Assembly (NCBI GenBank): GCA_016795065.1
Contig: JAEUIU010000086.1
Location: 1 to 64,000, forward strand
Length of the DNA stretch: 64,000 nucleotides
Source of the DNA: Phycisphaerae bacterium
GTDB lineage: Bacteria > Planctomycetota > Phycisphaerae > Phycisphaerales > SM1A02
Direction: 5' to 3'
The notes below the pieces were generated by a model, which worked only from the letters and a program-made list of their open reading frames with translations, made no database searches and was not told where the DNA came from. The position numbers and the translations under genes are program-made. Positions 43,060 through 52,061 of this stretch are shown one piece after another (the first letter of the stretch is position 1; each line of letters begins with the position of its first letter).

Positions 43060-46000
43060 ATGCGTACGCCCGCCCCCCGCCGATCCTGCCGAGCGACCCT
43101 CGGACTTGCCTTGCTTCTCGTCCTCGGCCAGCCCACGCTGGCGGCCGACTCGCCCCGGTCGGGTGAGCGGGTATCACCTGCCAGAATCGTTGAGGCACCC
43201 AGCGCGAGCGGTGGCTCCAGGGAGGGTCAGGGCGGGGTCGCGGGAGGTCCGATCACCTTGCACGTTCACGGTCGCTTCGCCTTCGAGCGGATCGTCGAGG
43301 CGTCGCCTGCACTCGTCGGAGCGGCCCGGATGCGGGTCGAGGTCTGGGATCAGGACGACTTCAGCGATGAGCTCATGGCGTCGACCTACACCGACCTTCA
43401 GGGCTTCTACGACCTGACCTTCTCCTGGGACGACTGCGACATCGTCGGCTGCGATGACCCGGACATCTACGTGATCGTTCGGGCGATGAACGACCACCAG
43501 GACGTGCAACGCGACGATCTTCTCCAGACAACCTATGCGTGGTCAAGCGAGGCGGCGGTGCTCGAGGACGTCACCGTCACGGACGTCAACATGGGCGTGC
43601 TCATACCCGGCCCGACGGATGAACAGGGCGCGGCCCACGTGCACACGATCCTCGCCTTGGCCCGCGACGCGCTGGTGCCGGTCGGCATCAGTCCGCATCT
43701 TCCGGCGCTCGAAGTGGACTGGTCGGCCATGGCCAGCGACAGCGGGCAGGACGGCACGCGGATCAGCCTCAGCGGTCCGGATGGCTGGTCCGAGGTCGAG
43801 GTCGCCCGACTCTACCTTCTGTACTTCTTCGAGCATCGCTTCAACGAACCGTTAGACAACCTCTGCAACGGCATCTGCGACGACGACGGCTGCGGGTCAT
43901 GCCTCTGGTGCATCGAAGCGCCGGAGGCGGCGTGGCGCATCGGCGCTTCGACTTGGTTCGGCGACGCCCTCAGTCGGGCGATTCCGGCCACGACCGGCGC
44001 CCAACCGCTGGTGACATTGCCCGAGATCGACGCGGTCTTCCCCTGCCCCGACGGGCTGCCCGTGAATCCGTCGTGGGTTGCGGGATACGCGGCGGCAATC
44101 CTGCGTGACCTTGAGGACAACGTTGAGATCCTCGATGTCGATGGCGACGGCGATGATGACGCGCCGGCCGAGACGAGTTGCGAGCGCGACAGCCTCGGTC
44201 AGGGCTTCACCGCCACGCTGGAGCTTCTCTTTGAGCTCGAGTTCACCGACCTCGATGACTTCGCCTCGTTCCTGCCGGTGGCCCTCCCCGACGACGGCGC
44301 GGTGTGGCGCACGCTGCGACGGATCGGCGGCGATCAATGGACGGCCGCGGACACCACCGCTCCGGTCGTGACCGGCGTCCTCTCCTCGACCCATCCCGAC
44401 GGTAGCGGGCAGTTCCCGCTTGCCGAAGCATCGCTTTTCGCCGTCGATTTCGGCAGCGGCGTCGCCGGCTACAGCGTCGACTGGTCCGTCGGGGGTGCAA
44501 TTCCCGACACCGTCGTCGACTTGGTCGCGTCGCCTAACACCTTGACCATCACGGCGAGCCCTCTGATTCCGTTTGGCTCGCAACTCATCCTCACGGTGCG
44601 GGCTGTTGATTGCGTTGGCAACTGGAGTGCTGCTGCGGCCTTCGGTCCCTTCACGGTCAGCGACTGCGACTTCGACGGCTTCCCCGACTTCTGCGCTGTC
44701 GGGGCGTGCGACCTCTTCCCCGGCTATTGCCCGGAGTCGCTCTGCGGCGCCGTCGCCGATTGCGACGGCAACCTCGTTCCCGACTCCTGTGACATCACGA
44801 CCGGCGCGACCGAGGACTGCAACCAGGATCTCATTCCCGACTCCTGCCAAGGCGAGGTCAACAACTTCCAGCCGCCGCCGGGATTGCCCTCGCTCTGGAA
44901 CGTGCCGAGCTCCTGGTCAACCGGCGCCCTGCCCGGTGCGAGCCAGATCGCTTGCCTCGACCTCAACGCGGCCAACTGGGTGACGCGCCTCACCGGCCTG
45001 CCGGCCCAAGTGTTCGCGTTTGGATGCGACCACACGCTGGAACTCCTGACGACGCTCTCGATCAGCGCGTCCTCCAATACGCAACAGCTCAGCCTCCTTG
45101 GAGGCACCATCACCGGCACGGGTGACCTGCAGGCAAACAACATCTCCTGGTCCAGCGGCACGATCGGGCAGCCGGCGGGAGCGAGCGCGTCGCTTCTTGT
45201 CGGATCGATCACCACCTCGACCAGCGGAAGCAAGACCCTCAACCGCGACACGAACGTGTACTTCGGCATGGACCACGAAGCCGGCCCTCTCGTCCTGAAC
45301 AACAGCCGCGTTCTGCATTTGCTTCTCGGCACCTTTAACACGATCGGCGGCAACACCTCGATCGTCTGGGGCAGCGGCAACCGACCGACGCTCCTCAACG
45401 AGAGCGAACTCAGGAAGGTCGGCCCCGGCGTCGCGACGGTGAGCTCCGTGAACGTCACGAACGACGGGTTCCTGTACATCGACGAGGGACGACTCGATGT
45501 CGGGCCGGGCTCCACGAGCGGAGTGATCGAGATCGCCGACGGCGCGACGCTACGACTCGCCGGAGACCTGTTCACGGCGGCGTCCACCTCGACCATCACC
45601 GGCGGCGCGGTCGAATGCCAAGCGGGTACGAAGACCCTCGGTGGCTCGGTCGACGTGGACACGTTCGCGATTGCCGGAGGCAGCGTCGTTCTCGATACCG
45701 GTGTCTCGATGACGGCGGACGTTCTTTCGATGACCTCGGGAACGTTGGAAGGCGCGGGAAGCGCCGGCGCCGGACTCTTCGAGTGGTCGAGCGGCATCCT
45801 CGCTGGCAGCGGCGAACTCCTCGTCGAGGACACCCTCTTCACCGGCACCGGCCAGAAGAACGTCCGCCGATCGCTTTCGATCGGAAGCGTCGCCACGCAT
45901 GCCGGCAGCAGCATCGGTCTCTCCGAAGGTGGAACCCTCCGGCTCCTGCCGGGCGGACTCATGGACATCACCGCCAACGGCGGATTCACGTGGATCAGCG

Positions 46001-48585
46001 GCAGTCAGGCGGGGACCTTCATCAACCAAGGCACGGTGCGCAAGTCGGGACCGATCGGCGTCTCGCAATGGGCACTGGTTGGCGTTGAGAATCCGGGCAC
46101 AATCGACGTTCAGTCCGGCACCATTCGACTCACCGGCACCTCGGTCCATTCAGGCAGCGTCCTCGGCGCTGCGGACGCCACGTTCGACCTTGGCGCGTCG
46201 AACCATGGGTTTGGCACGGCGAGCACCGTCGACGTCGGCACGTTTCTCGTGAGTGGCGGCACCGTCGGCATCTTCGGTTCCTTCACGCCGGATCTCCTCG
46301 CCATCACCAGCGGTACCTGTGCAATCGAGGCAACGGCGAGCGCCGAGGTCGACGCCATGACCTTCACCAGCGGTTCGCTCAGCGGGGCCGGACAACTCAC
46401 CGTGAACGGCCCGCTGACCTGGAACGGTGGATACATGGTCGGCACTGGCATGGTCGAACTGTTGGGCATCTCGACCCTGAGCGGCGCCGGGCAGCGAGCC
46501 GTCCGGCGTCCCGTCACGGTGCGCGGCGCCATGGAGCACCTCGCCGGCGTGCTTGGCGTCGACGTTGGCGGGACACTGACGATCGCGGAGGGTGCCGAGT
46601 TTCGCGCCGGCGGCGGTACGACCCTGACTTGGATCGCCGGCGGGGCGCCCGGTGCGATCGAGGTCGACGGCACGCTTCGCAAGCTGAACGACACGGGCCA
46701 GGCGAACTGGAGTTTCGTGCCGGTTACCGTCGACGGGACGATGAGCCTCGAAGGCGGCACGTTCCAGTTCAGCGCGCCGCTCACGGTGAACGGCAGCGCG
46801 ATCGGCGCCTCGGCAAGTGAACTCCACTTGAATGGTGCCGGGCCCCACTACTTCGCCTCATCTGCCAGCATTGATCTCAGCACGCTGCGGCTCGGCTCAA
46901 CAACCGCGACATTTGATGCACCAGCGTCGGTCGATGCCCTCATCCTGCAGTCCGGGACCGCGACCATCAACGGCGAGACCAACGTCGGTTCGTGGACCCA
47001 GACCAACGGCGTCGCCAACGGCAGCGGCTTCCTGACGGTAACGGGGCCCTTTACGTTCAACAGCGGATCGATCAACGGATCGAACTCGATGGATGTCTTC
47101 GGACCCGCGGCGTTCACGGGCCCAGGAGGACGCTCGTTCGGTCGCCTCGCCCGCTTCCACGACAATGTGCTTTGGTCGGCGGGGACCATCGCCATCAATC
47201 AAGGCATGCAGCAGGGCACAGCCTTGAACGGTTTCGTGAGCATCGAGCCGACGGGCAGCCTCACCGTCGCCGGCGCCGGACTCAACGCCACGTGGGCGGT
47301 CGGCAGCAGCGGAGGCGCGTTCCTCAACGAGGGGCTGATGACGCTTCAGCCAGGCAGCGGCACGACCACCTTCAGTTTCCTCACGTTCCTCAACGCCGGA
47401 ACGATCGACGTGGCGGGCCCGCGCCTCTTCGTCAACGCCAGCCCGCAAGTCCTCCAATCGAGCGGCACGCTTCTGGTCCGGGCGGGATGCGAGTTCGAGA
47501 CCAACTCGGTCTTCCATGTCAACGGTGGCACGCTCACCGGCGATGGCAGCATCGATTCAAACGTCCTGATGAACGGCGGCTCGGTCGCTCCAGGCGTAGG
47601 GATCGGCACCTTGACGATCGATGGCACGCTCACGCTCGCGGCACCGGTGACTCTTGACCTGGCCATCGGGAGCTCCGAACAGGATCACCTCACAATCATG
47701 GGCAACGCAGCGCTGAACGGCTACCTGCGTCCGTCGCTGATCGATGGCTTCGTGCCTGAAATCGGGGCGTCGTTTGAGATCCTCACCTGCACGGCGCGCA
47801 CCGGCACCTTCATCGATGTGGTCCCGCTCACGCCGCTCCCCAACGATCGCCGCTGGGTTGCCGTATACGACCCAGACTCGGTGACGATCCTCGTTGTTCC
47901 CGCCTTGCCCTGCGCGGGAGACCTGGACCTTGACGGCAATGTGGGACAGATCGACCTGGCGATCCTCTTGGGGGCGTGGGGCACGGACGGAAGTCCTGCG
48001 GGCGCGGACCTAACCGAGGATGGTGTCGTCTCGGCGCCAGACCTTGCGATCCTGCTCGGAGCGTGGGGCCCCTGCCCGACCGGTGACACGGACGATGCGA
48101 GCGAATCGGCGGGTGGTATTGCCATGGCCCAACCCGAGCAGGATCCGCCCGCCCGAACCGCAGCGGCGAAGGGTCGCCGAGCAAGATCGCCCCAGGATGC
48201 GCAGGCGCCACGTTCCAGCGATCTCGTCGACCTCGCTCACGGGAACACCGCTGACCTCACGCCGACGTTCGTTGACGGGGATTTCCGCTTGGACGCCGAA
48301 TCGTTCGAGAGTCGACTCGTCACTTCGCTCATCGTGACGGAGGATGGCTGCGCCATCGATGCGTCACTCCTCCTGATCGACGGCGAGGCGTCTCTTGAGG
48401 GGACACTGACCTTCACGTTGGACGACACGCTCGAACTCGAGCCGGGGACATGTCTCCGCGTCCTCATCGCACGTTCCATCGTGGGCGTGCCGACGGTCAA
48501 GGTGTTCCACCGCGACGCGCCGATTTCCGTCGACGTGGAGGTGGGTGTGACAACGCTCGACCTGCATGTGCGAGGGTCCGAGTGA
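43060..48585 (+). CDS. Giant exported beta-repeat protein with dockerin-like doublet
   Basis: A 1841-residue protein. The signal peptide begins at ATG 43060 (LGLALLLVLGQPTLAA); an in-frame start at 42955 would add 35 residues lacking signal character. Residues about 50-480 are a mixed domain of unknown family. A Cys/Asp-rich calcium-type linker (CDGNLVPDSCDI, CNQDLIPDSCQ) follows at about 535-605. Residues about 690-1540 form four long beta-helix-like repeats spaced 212 residues apart. The dockerin-like doublet (LDLDGNVGQIDLAILLGAWG and a second) is near 1615-1670, followed by an unusual further 160-residue beta domain. Low-complexity Gly/Ser/Thr/Ala composition and beta-helix suggest an adhesin or surface fibre. 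There is no autotransporter barrel. Confidence 0.82.
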   Translation: MRTPAPRRSCRATLGLALLLVLGQPTLAADSPRSGERVSPARIVEAPSASGGSREGQGGVAGGPITLHVHGRFAFERIVEASPALVGAARMRVEVWDQDDFSDELMASTYTDLQGFYDLTFSWDDCDIVGCDDPDIYVIVRAMNDHQDVQRDDLLQTTYAWSSEAAVLEDVTVTDVNMGVLIPGPTDEQGAAHVHTILALARDALVPVGISPHLPALEVDWSAMASDSGQDGTRISLSGPDGWSEVEVARLYLLYFFEHRFNEPLDNLCNGICDDDGCGSCLWCIEAPEAAWRIGASTWFGDALSRAIPATTGAQPLVTLPEIDAVFPCPDGLPVNPSWVAGYAAAILRDLEDNVEILDVDGDGDDDAPAETSCERDSLGQGFTATLELLFELEFTDLDDFASFLPVALPDDGAVWRTLRRIGGDQWTAADTTAPVVTGVLSSTHPDGSGQFPLAEASLFAVDFGSGVAGYSVDWSVGGAIPDTVVDLVASPNTLTITASPLIPFGSQLILTVRAVDCVGNWSAAAAFGPFTVSDCDFDGFPDFCAVGACDLFPGYCPESLCGAVADCDGNLVPDSCDITTGATEDCNQDLIPDSCQGEVNNFQPPPGLPSLWNVPSSWSTGALPGASQIACLDLNAANWVTRLTGLPAQVFAFGCDHTLELLTTLSISASSNTQQLSLLGGTITGTGDLQANNISWSSGTIGQPAGASASLLVGSITTSTSGSKTLNRDTNVYFGMDHEAGPLVLNNSRVLHLLLGTFNTIGGNTSIVWGSGNRPTLLNESELRKVGPGVATVSSVNVTNDGFLYIDEGRLDVGPGSTSGVIEIADGATLRLAGDLFTAASTSTITGGAVECQAGTKTLGGSVDVDTFAIAGGSVVLDTGVSMTADVLSMTSGTLEGAGSAGAGLFEWSSGILAGSGELLVEDTLFTGTGQKNVRRSLSIGSVATHAGSSIGLSEGGTLRLLPGGLMDITANGGFTWISGSQAGTFINQGTVRKSGPIGVSQWALVGVENPGTIDVQSGTIRLTGTSVHSGSVLGAADATFDLGASNHGFGTASTVDVGTFLVSGGTVGIFGSFTPDLLAITSGTCAIEATASAEVDAMTFTSGSLSGAGQLTVNGPLTWNGGYMVGTGMVELLGISTLSGAGQRAVRRPVTVRGAMEHLAGVLGVDVGGTLTIAEGAEFRAGGGTTLTWIAGGAPGAIEVDGTLRKLNDTGQANWSFVPVTVDGTMSLEGGTFQFSAPLTVNGSAIGASASELHLNGAGPHYFASSASIDLSTLRLGSTTATFDAPASVDALILQSGTATINGETNVGSWTQTNGVANGSGFLTVTGPFTFNSGSINGSNSMDVFGPAAFTGPGGRSFGRLARFHDNVLWSAGTIAINQGMQQGTALNGFVSIEPTGSLTVAGAGLNATWAVGSSGGAFLNEGLMTLQPGSGTTTFSFLTFLNAGTIDVAGPRLFVNASPQVLQSSGTLLVRAGCEFETNSVFHVNGGTLTGDGSIDSNVLMNGGSVAPGVGIGTLTIDGTLTLAAPVTLDLAIGSSEQDHLTIMGNAALNGYLRPSLIDGFVPEIGASFEILTCTARTGTFIDVVPLTPLPNDRRWVAVYDPDSVTILVVPALPCAGDLDLDGNVGQIDLAILLGAWGTDGSPAGADLTEDGVVSAPDLAILLGAWGPCPTGDTDDASESAGGIAMAQPEQDPPARTAAAKGRRARSPQDAQAPRSSDLVDLAHGNTADLTPTFVDGDFRLDAESFESRLVTSLIVTEDGCAIDASLLLIDGEASLEGTLTFTLDDTLELEPGTCLRVLIARSIVGVPTVKVFHRDAPISVDVEVGVTTLDLHVRGSE
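45148..47691 (+). repeat. Four 636-base repeat units within the giant protein
   Basis: Landmark aromatic codons begin at 45148, 45784, 46420 and 47056, exactly 636 bases apart. They belong to the motifs SWSSGTIG, EWSSGILAGSG, TWNGGYMVGTG and FNSGSINGS. About 27 residues after each comes a Gly-x-(Lys/Arg)-x-x-x-Arg motif (GSKTLNR, GQKNVRR, GQRAVRR, GGRSFGR). The copies have diverged at the DNA level, with small compensating insertions, so the length is conserved more than the sequence. The boundaries of the last copy are approximate. Confidence 0.75.
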
Positions 48586-48603
48586 GCGCTTCACTGGATG
48601 CCG

Positions 48604-49512
48604 TCACGCCGCCTTGCGCTGCTGGCGATCGCTCTCCTCGATCAGGCGCTTCGCCTGCCGCTGGAGATCCTGCTGGGTCATGATGTACTGCCGGATCTGC
48701 TCCGCAACGCATCGCTCATGCGCTGGATAGAACGAGAAGTCGAACTGCATGCCGGCATAGGTGCGCATCGCGCTGTCGATGTGGGTGTGCACCACCTTGC
48801 CCGTGCAGCAGACCGGAACCTCGAGTTCAGGCTTCAGGTTTGCCCGCAGCCAGAAGACGCGGTGATGGCTGAAGTACATCGCGTCCTCAGGCTCGACTCG
48901 GAGGCCCATGCCGCCGCCGCCGAGATTCATCAGGGTCGCTGAGAAGCGCGGCCCGACGGTTGGCATCATCGCCTCACCGTCCACCGGCTCGTGGTAGGGG
49001 TCGCCCTGCATCGACGCCTCGAAGGCGACCTCGTTGTATCGCTCGGCCACGACCACACTCTTGGGATCCAAGAGCGGCCAGATGTCGATCTGCGGAAGCT
49101 GAAGGCTCGCGGTCTCGACGCGCATTTGCCGGCGGATGGAGCGCTCGACATGGTCGGGCATCTGGATGCGCATCGCCTTCACCGGGCGCGGTCCGCGCAA
49201 CTCGGTGAGACCGATGTGGACGGTGCGGAAGGTCCAACGGTTCTGTCCGATGGCGATCGCGCCGACGAGATCAATGCCCGCGTCGAAATCGATGGGCCGC
49301 CCGAGGGCCGTGGGCTGCTCGACGATGATCTGGTCATCGCTGATGTCCAGCAGGCGAACCCGCCAGACAATGTCACCGCCCGAAACATGGGCCAGGGGCT
49401 CGTTGCATTGGGACTCGGGACGGGCGATGGCGATCTCAATCGCTCCGCCACGCTCAAAGACCTGTTGCAAGCATCGTCGCCACTCGTTTGTGCGAGATCG
49501 TGAGGCGGGCAC
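48604..49512 (-). CDS. PilZ-like domain protein
   Basis: A 302-residue cytoplasmic protein with a YcgR-type layout. The N-terminal half is a beta domain (VWRVRLLDISDDQIIVEQPT), and the C-terminal half carries the PilZ signature: RRQMR (about residues 129-133) followed by LMNLGGGGMGLRVEP. Classical c-di-GMP sites read RxxxR and (D/N)xSxxG; here the Ser is Gly, so binding may be weakened or changed. A charged helix ends the protein. GTG 49512 has AAAGGAAG seven bases upstream. It is likely a second-messenger effector for surface behaviour, but no flagellar or pilus gene is nearby. Confidence 0.72.
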   Translation of the reverse strand: MPASRSRTNEWRRCLQQVFERGGAIEIAIARPESQCNEPLAHVSGGDIVWRVRLLDISDDQIIVEQPTALGRPIDFDAGIDLVGAIAIGQNRWTFRTVHIGLTELRGPRPVKAMRIQMPDHVERSIRRQMRVETASLQLPQIDIWPLLDPKSVVVAERYNEVAFEASMQGDPYHEPVDGEAMMPTVGPRFSATLMNLGGGGMGLRVEPEDAMYFSHHRVFWLRANLKPELEVPVCCTGKVVHTHIDSAMRTYAGMQFDFSFYPAHERCVAEQIRQYIMTQQDLQRQAKRLIEESDRQQRKAA

Positions 49513-49606
49513 GGGAACTTCCTTTCGGCCGCGGTTCTCCCCCGAACACTGCGGTTTGTCGTACTTGCGGCCCCTCTGGACAATGGCAGGCCGCGCTTGG
49601 CTTGGT

Positions 49607-49618
49607 AACCGATCGGTT
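49607..49618. promoter_or_regulatory. Perfect 12-base palindrome upstream of the PilZ-like gene
   Basis: AACCGATCGGTT is fully self-complementary and lies 95 bases upstream of the GTG start of the PilZ-like gene, in the 215-base gap before the transglutaminase gene. Short palindromes occur by chance, so operator function is a guess; the position in an otherwise empty promoter region is the only support. Confidence 0.25.
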
Positions 49619-49727
49619 CCAAAGCTCCGATCATCAAGCGCCGAACCCTGCTCTTTCCTCTCTCAGCGTGGGTCGTGTCGCTCACTCCGCATCGTCTGGC
49701 TGGGCCGAGAACTGGCCGCTGACGTCA

Positions 49728-52061
49728 TCACCGGCGCAACCCTCCCGACCGTCCTGACGACCTCAGGTCCGCCACGAGTGTGGCAATCCGGCGATGTCCG
49801 TCGGGACCGATGTCCCGGTTCGAGTAGCGGATGAGGTAGTAGAGCTCGACCAGCTCGGCGAAGGTCGCCGCCACCGGGGTATTGAGATCGGCGATCGCCT
49901 CGGCATGGGCACGCGGCGTTCGCCACTCAGGCTTGCCGAGTCCACGGGCATCGAGAGCATCGAGGGCGTCGAGCCAGAATCCGAGGTCTCGCAGAATTCT
50001 CCGTCCGGCGGCACCGCGGGCGGTCAGTCCCGTGGCTTTGCGAAGTCGCGCCAATCGGCGACGTACGCTGATGACAGCCACCACCGCAAGCACGACTGCG
50101 AATCCGACCAATCCGAGCCAGAGGGTACCGGCCTGGCCAAAGGCGAAGAAGTCATTCAGCCGCTTGAGGGCGGTCTGGGCTGTCTCGATCCATCCGCGGA
50201 AGGTCTTCTGCCACGCTCCGGTGATCGACTCGGCCAGCGCCGCTTGCGAGCCTGAGTCGAAGGTCACGATCTGGCTGTTCCAGAAGAACTCGAGACGGTC
50301 GTATATCCAGCGGAAACTATCGGCCCACGAGCGGCGACGCTCCTGGAGTCTGGCAAGCGTCGCTGCGGGCGTCGGGTCAAGGCGCATCCACGAGAACTCG
50401 CCTACGCGAACCTCGGCCCACGCATGGGCGTTGGATTCACGCACGATGTACTCGTTGGCTGAATCGTCGTACTCGATCGCCAGGTAACCGGTCACGATCC
50501 GCGACTCGATCCCGAGTGACTGGCACATGGCCACGAGGGCGGACGCGAAGTACTCGCAGTGCCCGAAGCGGTAGCGAGCGAGGAAGCTGTAGATCGGGTC
50601 CTCACCGGTGACCTGGACGAACTGCCCCAGGTCGGTCGTGTATTCAAACTCGGGTCCCTGGAGCCACTCGGCAAGGGCTCGCGACACGCGGCGGTTGCGC
50701 TGCCAGAGGGCTTCGGAGTCGTTGCCATCGGCGGCAGCCGGCACGTCGACGGCGATCTTCAGCCGCTGGACCAGTTGATTGGTGAAGTCGACGACCGTCT
50801 CGACCGGGAAACCGGCTTCGCGCGAAATCGGACGGAGCTGCCGGCCCAAGGAGGCGACGGTCGCCTCGCTCGGGAAGGGCTGGACCTTGATCGCGTAGCT
50901 GTAGAGCCGACCCTCGCCGCTGCCGGGTCGTTGCCGCAGAAGGAGCGTGGACGGGTCGAAGTCAAAGTGTCGCTCTTCGGCGCAGGCGATTCCGGTCGGC
51001 GCCCAGGCACAGAAGATGACATCCGACGCGAGGCTTCGCATCGTCACCCGCTGGATGTAGGACTGGAACCGCTCGTCGATCGGTCGCTGGGTCAGCGGCT
51101 GGAACTGGTCAAACGAATCCGGCTCACCGGTCGTGGAGATGTCGACTGGTGCGACGTTGCGGCGGCTCTTCTCCCAGCGGCGGTTCTCACGGTTGTAGCG
51201 GACCTGCACCGAACCGCGAAGGTAGAGCGGCTCGGCGAAACGCATCGTCTCGCCTCGCTTGGCATCGCTCCACGAAACCGAGAAGACCTCCCGCTGGCTA
51301 TCGCTGATGAACTTGTTCGTGATCAGTCGGACTTCCTCGTTGAAGCCGACGCGCGGGGCTCCGAACTGGGCATCACGACGGGCGAGGTCAGCGAGTTCGC
51401 GAGGGAAGATAAGGAAGATGACAAACGAGAGGACGAGCCCTAGGGCCATCGCCGCCGCTCCCACCGATCGGAACTGCCAGAAGAGCGAGCGACCGAAGAC
51501 GGCCTGGACCGGCGGGGTAAGCGTTGTGGCGGAGGCGTTCCCGAAGGCCTGGCGGGCGGTCTCGATGGCTCGGGAGCGGTTCTCGCGGACCCGTTCGCGC
51601 GATGCCCAGAGTTGATAGAGGAGAACCGTCCACACGGCGAGGCCGGTGTAGATGAATACCGAGATCGCGAAGGCGAAGTCGACCGCCTGCAGCGTTCCCG
51701 CCATCACGAGGACCGCCGAGAGGGAGATGATCTGGGCGTAATCGCGCCGCGACTTCCGTCCGAAGAGTTTCACCAGCAGGAGCCACTGGACGAAGCGACC
51801 GAGAAGCCCCATCGTCTCGGAGGAGTCGGGCAGGCGCGACGCCTCGACACCAGCCCAAATCAGGAGGACCAGAAGAAGGATGTTCTGCACCGTTCGCGAG
51901 ATGGCCCAACCGCGCGGACCCTCGGTGACATACCAGGAGAGGATTCCCAGCGGCAAGGTCAGGAGGAGCAGCGGGATGTTCCGAATCCCGAGGCAGAACG
52001 CGACCATCGCGAAGAGGACGAGGACCAAGGCCGAGAGACGGAAGCGTTCGACGAGGTTCAC
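49728..52061 (-). CDS. Membrane transglutaminase-like protein (DUF3488 type)
   Basis: A 777-residue protein with about six N-terminal membrane helices (residues 5-240), an outside transglutaminase-like domain, one more helix near 645-670, and a short cytoplasmic helical tail. The catalytic triad is visible: Cys in FGHCEYFASALV, His in SNAHAWAEV and Asp in MRLDPTPA. The start is GTG 52061, which overlaps the DUF58 stop by four bases (GTGA). Such proteins usually occur with DUF58 and a MoxR ATPase; the MoxR gene is not in the window. The peptide substrate is unknown. Confidence 0.9.
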   Translation of the reverse strand: MNLVERFRLSALVLVLFAMVAFCLGIRNIPLLLLTLPLGILSWYVTEGPRGWAISRTVQNILLLVLLIWAGVEASRLPDSSETMGLLGRFVQWLLLVKLFGRKSRRDYAQIISLSAVLVMAGTLQAVDFAFAISVFIYTGLAVWTVLLYQLWASRERVRENRSRAIETARQAFGNASATTLTPPVQAVFGRSLFWQFRSVGAAAMALGLVLSFVIFLIFPRELADLARRDAQFGAPRVGFNEEVRLITNKFISDSQREVFSVSWSDAKRGETMRFAEPLYLRGSVQVRYNRENRRWEKSRRNVAPVDISTTGEPDSFDQFQPLTQRPIDERFQSYIQRVTMRSLASDVIFCAWAPTGIACAEERHFDFDPSTLLLRQRPGSGEGRLYSYAIKVQPFPSEATVASLGRQLRPISREAGFPVETVVDFTNQLVQRLKIAVDVPAAADGNDSEALWQRNRRVSRALAEWLQGPEFEYTTDLGQFVQVTGEDPIYSFLARYRFGHCEYFASALVAMCQSLGIESRIVTGYLAIEYDDSANEYIVRESNAHAWAEVRVGEFSWMRLDPTPAATLARLQERRRSWADSFRWIYDRLEFFWNSQIVTFDSGSQAALAESITGAWQKTFRGWIETAQTALKRLNDFFAFGQAGTLWLGLVGFAVVLAVVAVISVRRRLARLRKATGLTARGAAGRRILRDLGFWLDALDALDARGLGKPEWRTPRAHAEAIADLNTPVAATFAELVELYYLIRYSNRDIGPDGHRRIATLVADLRSSGRSGGLRR

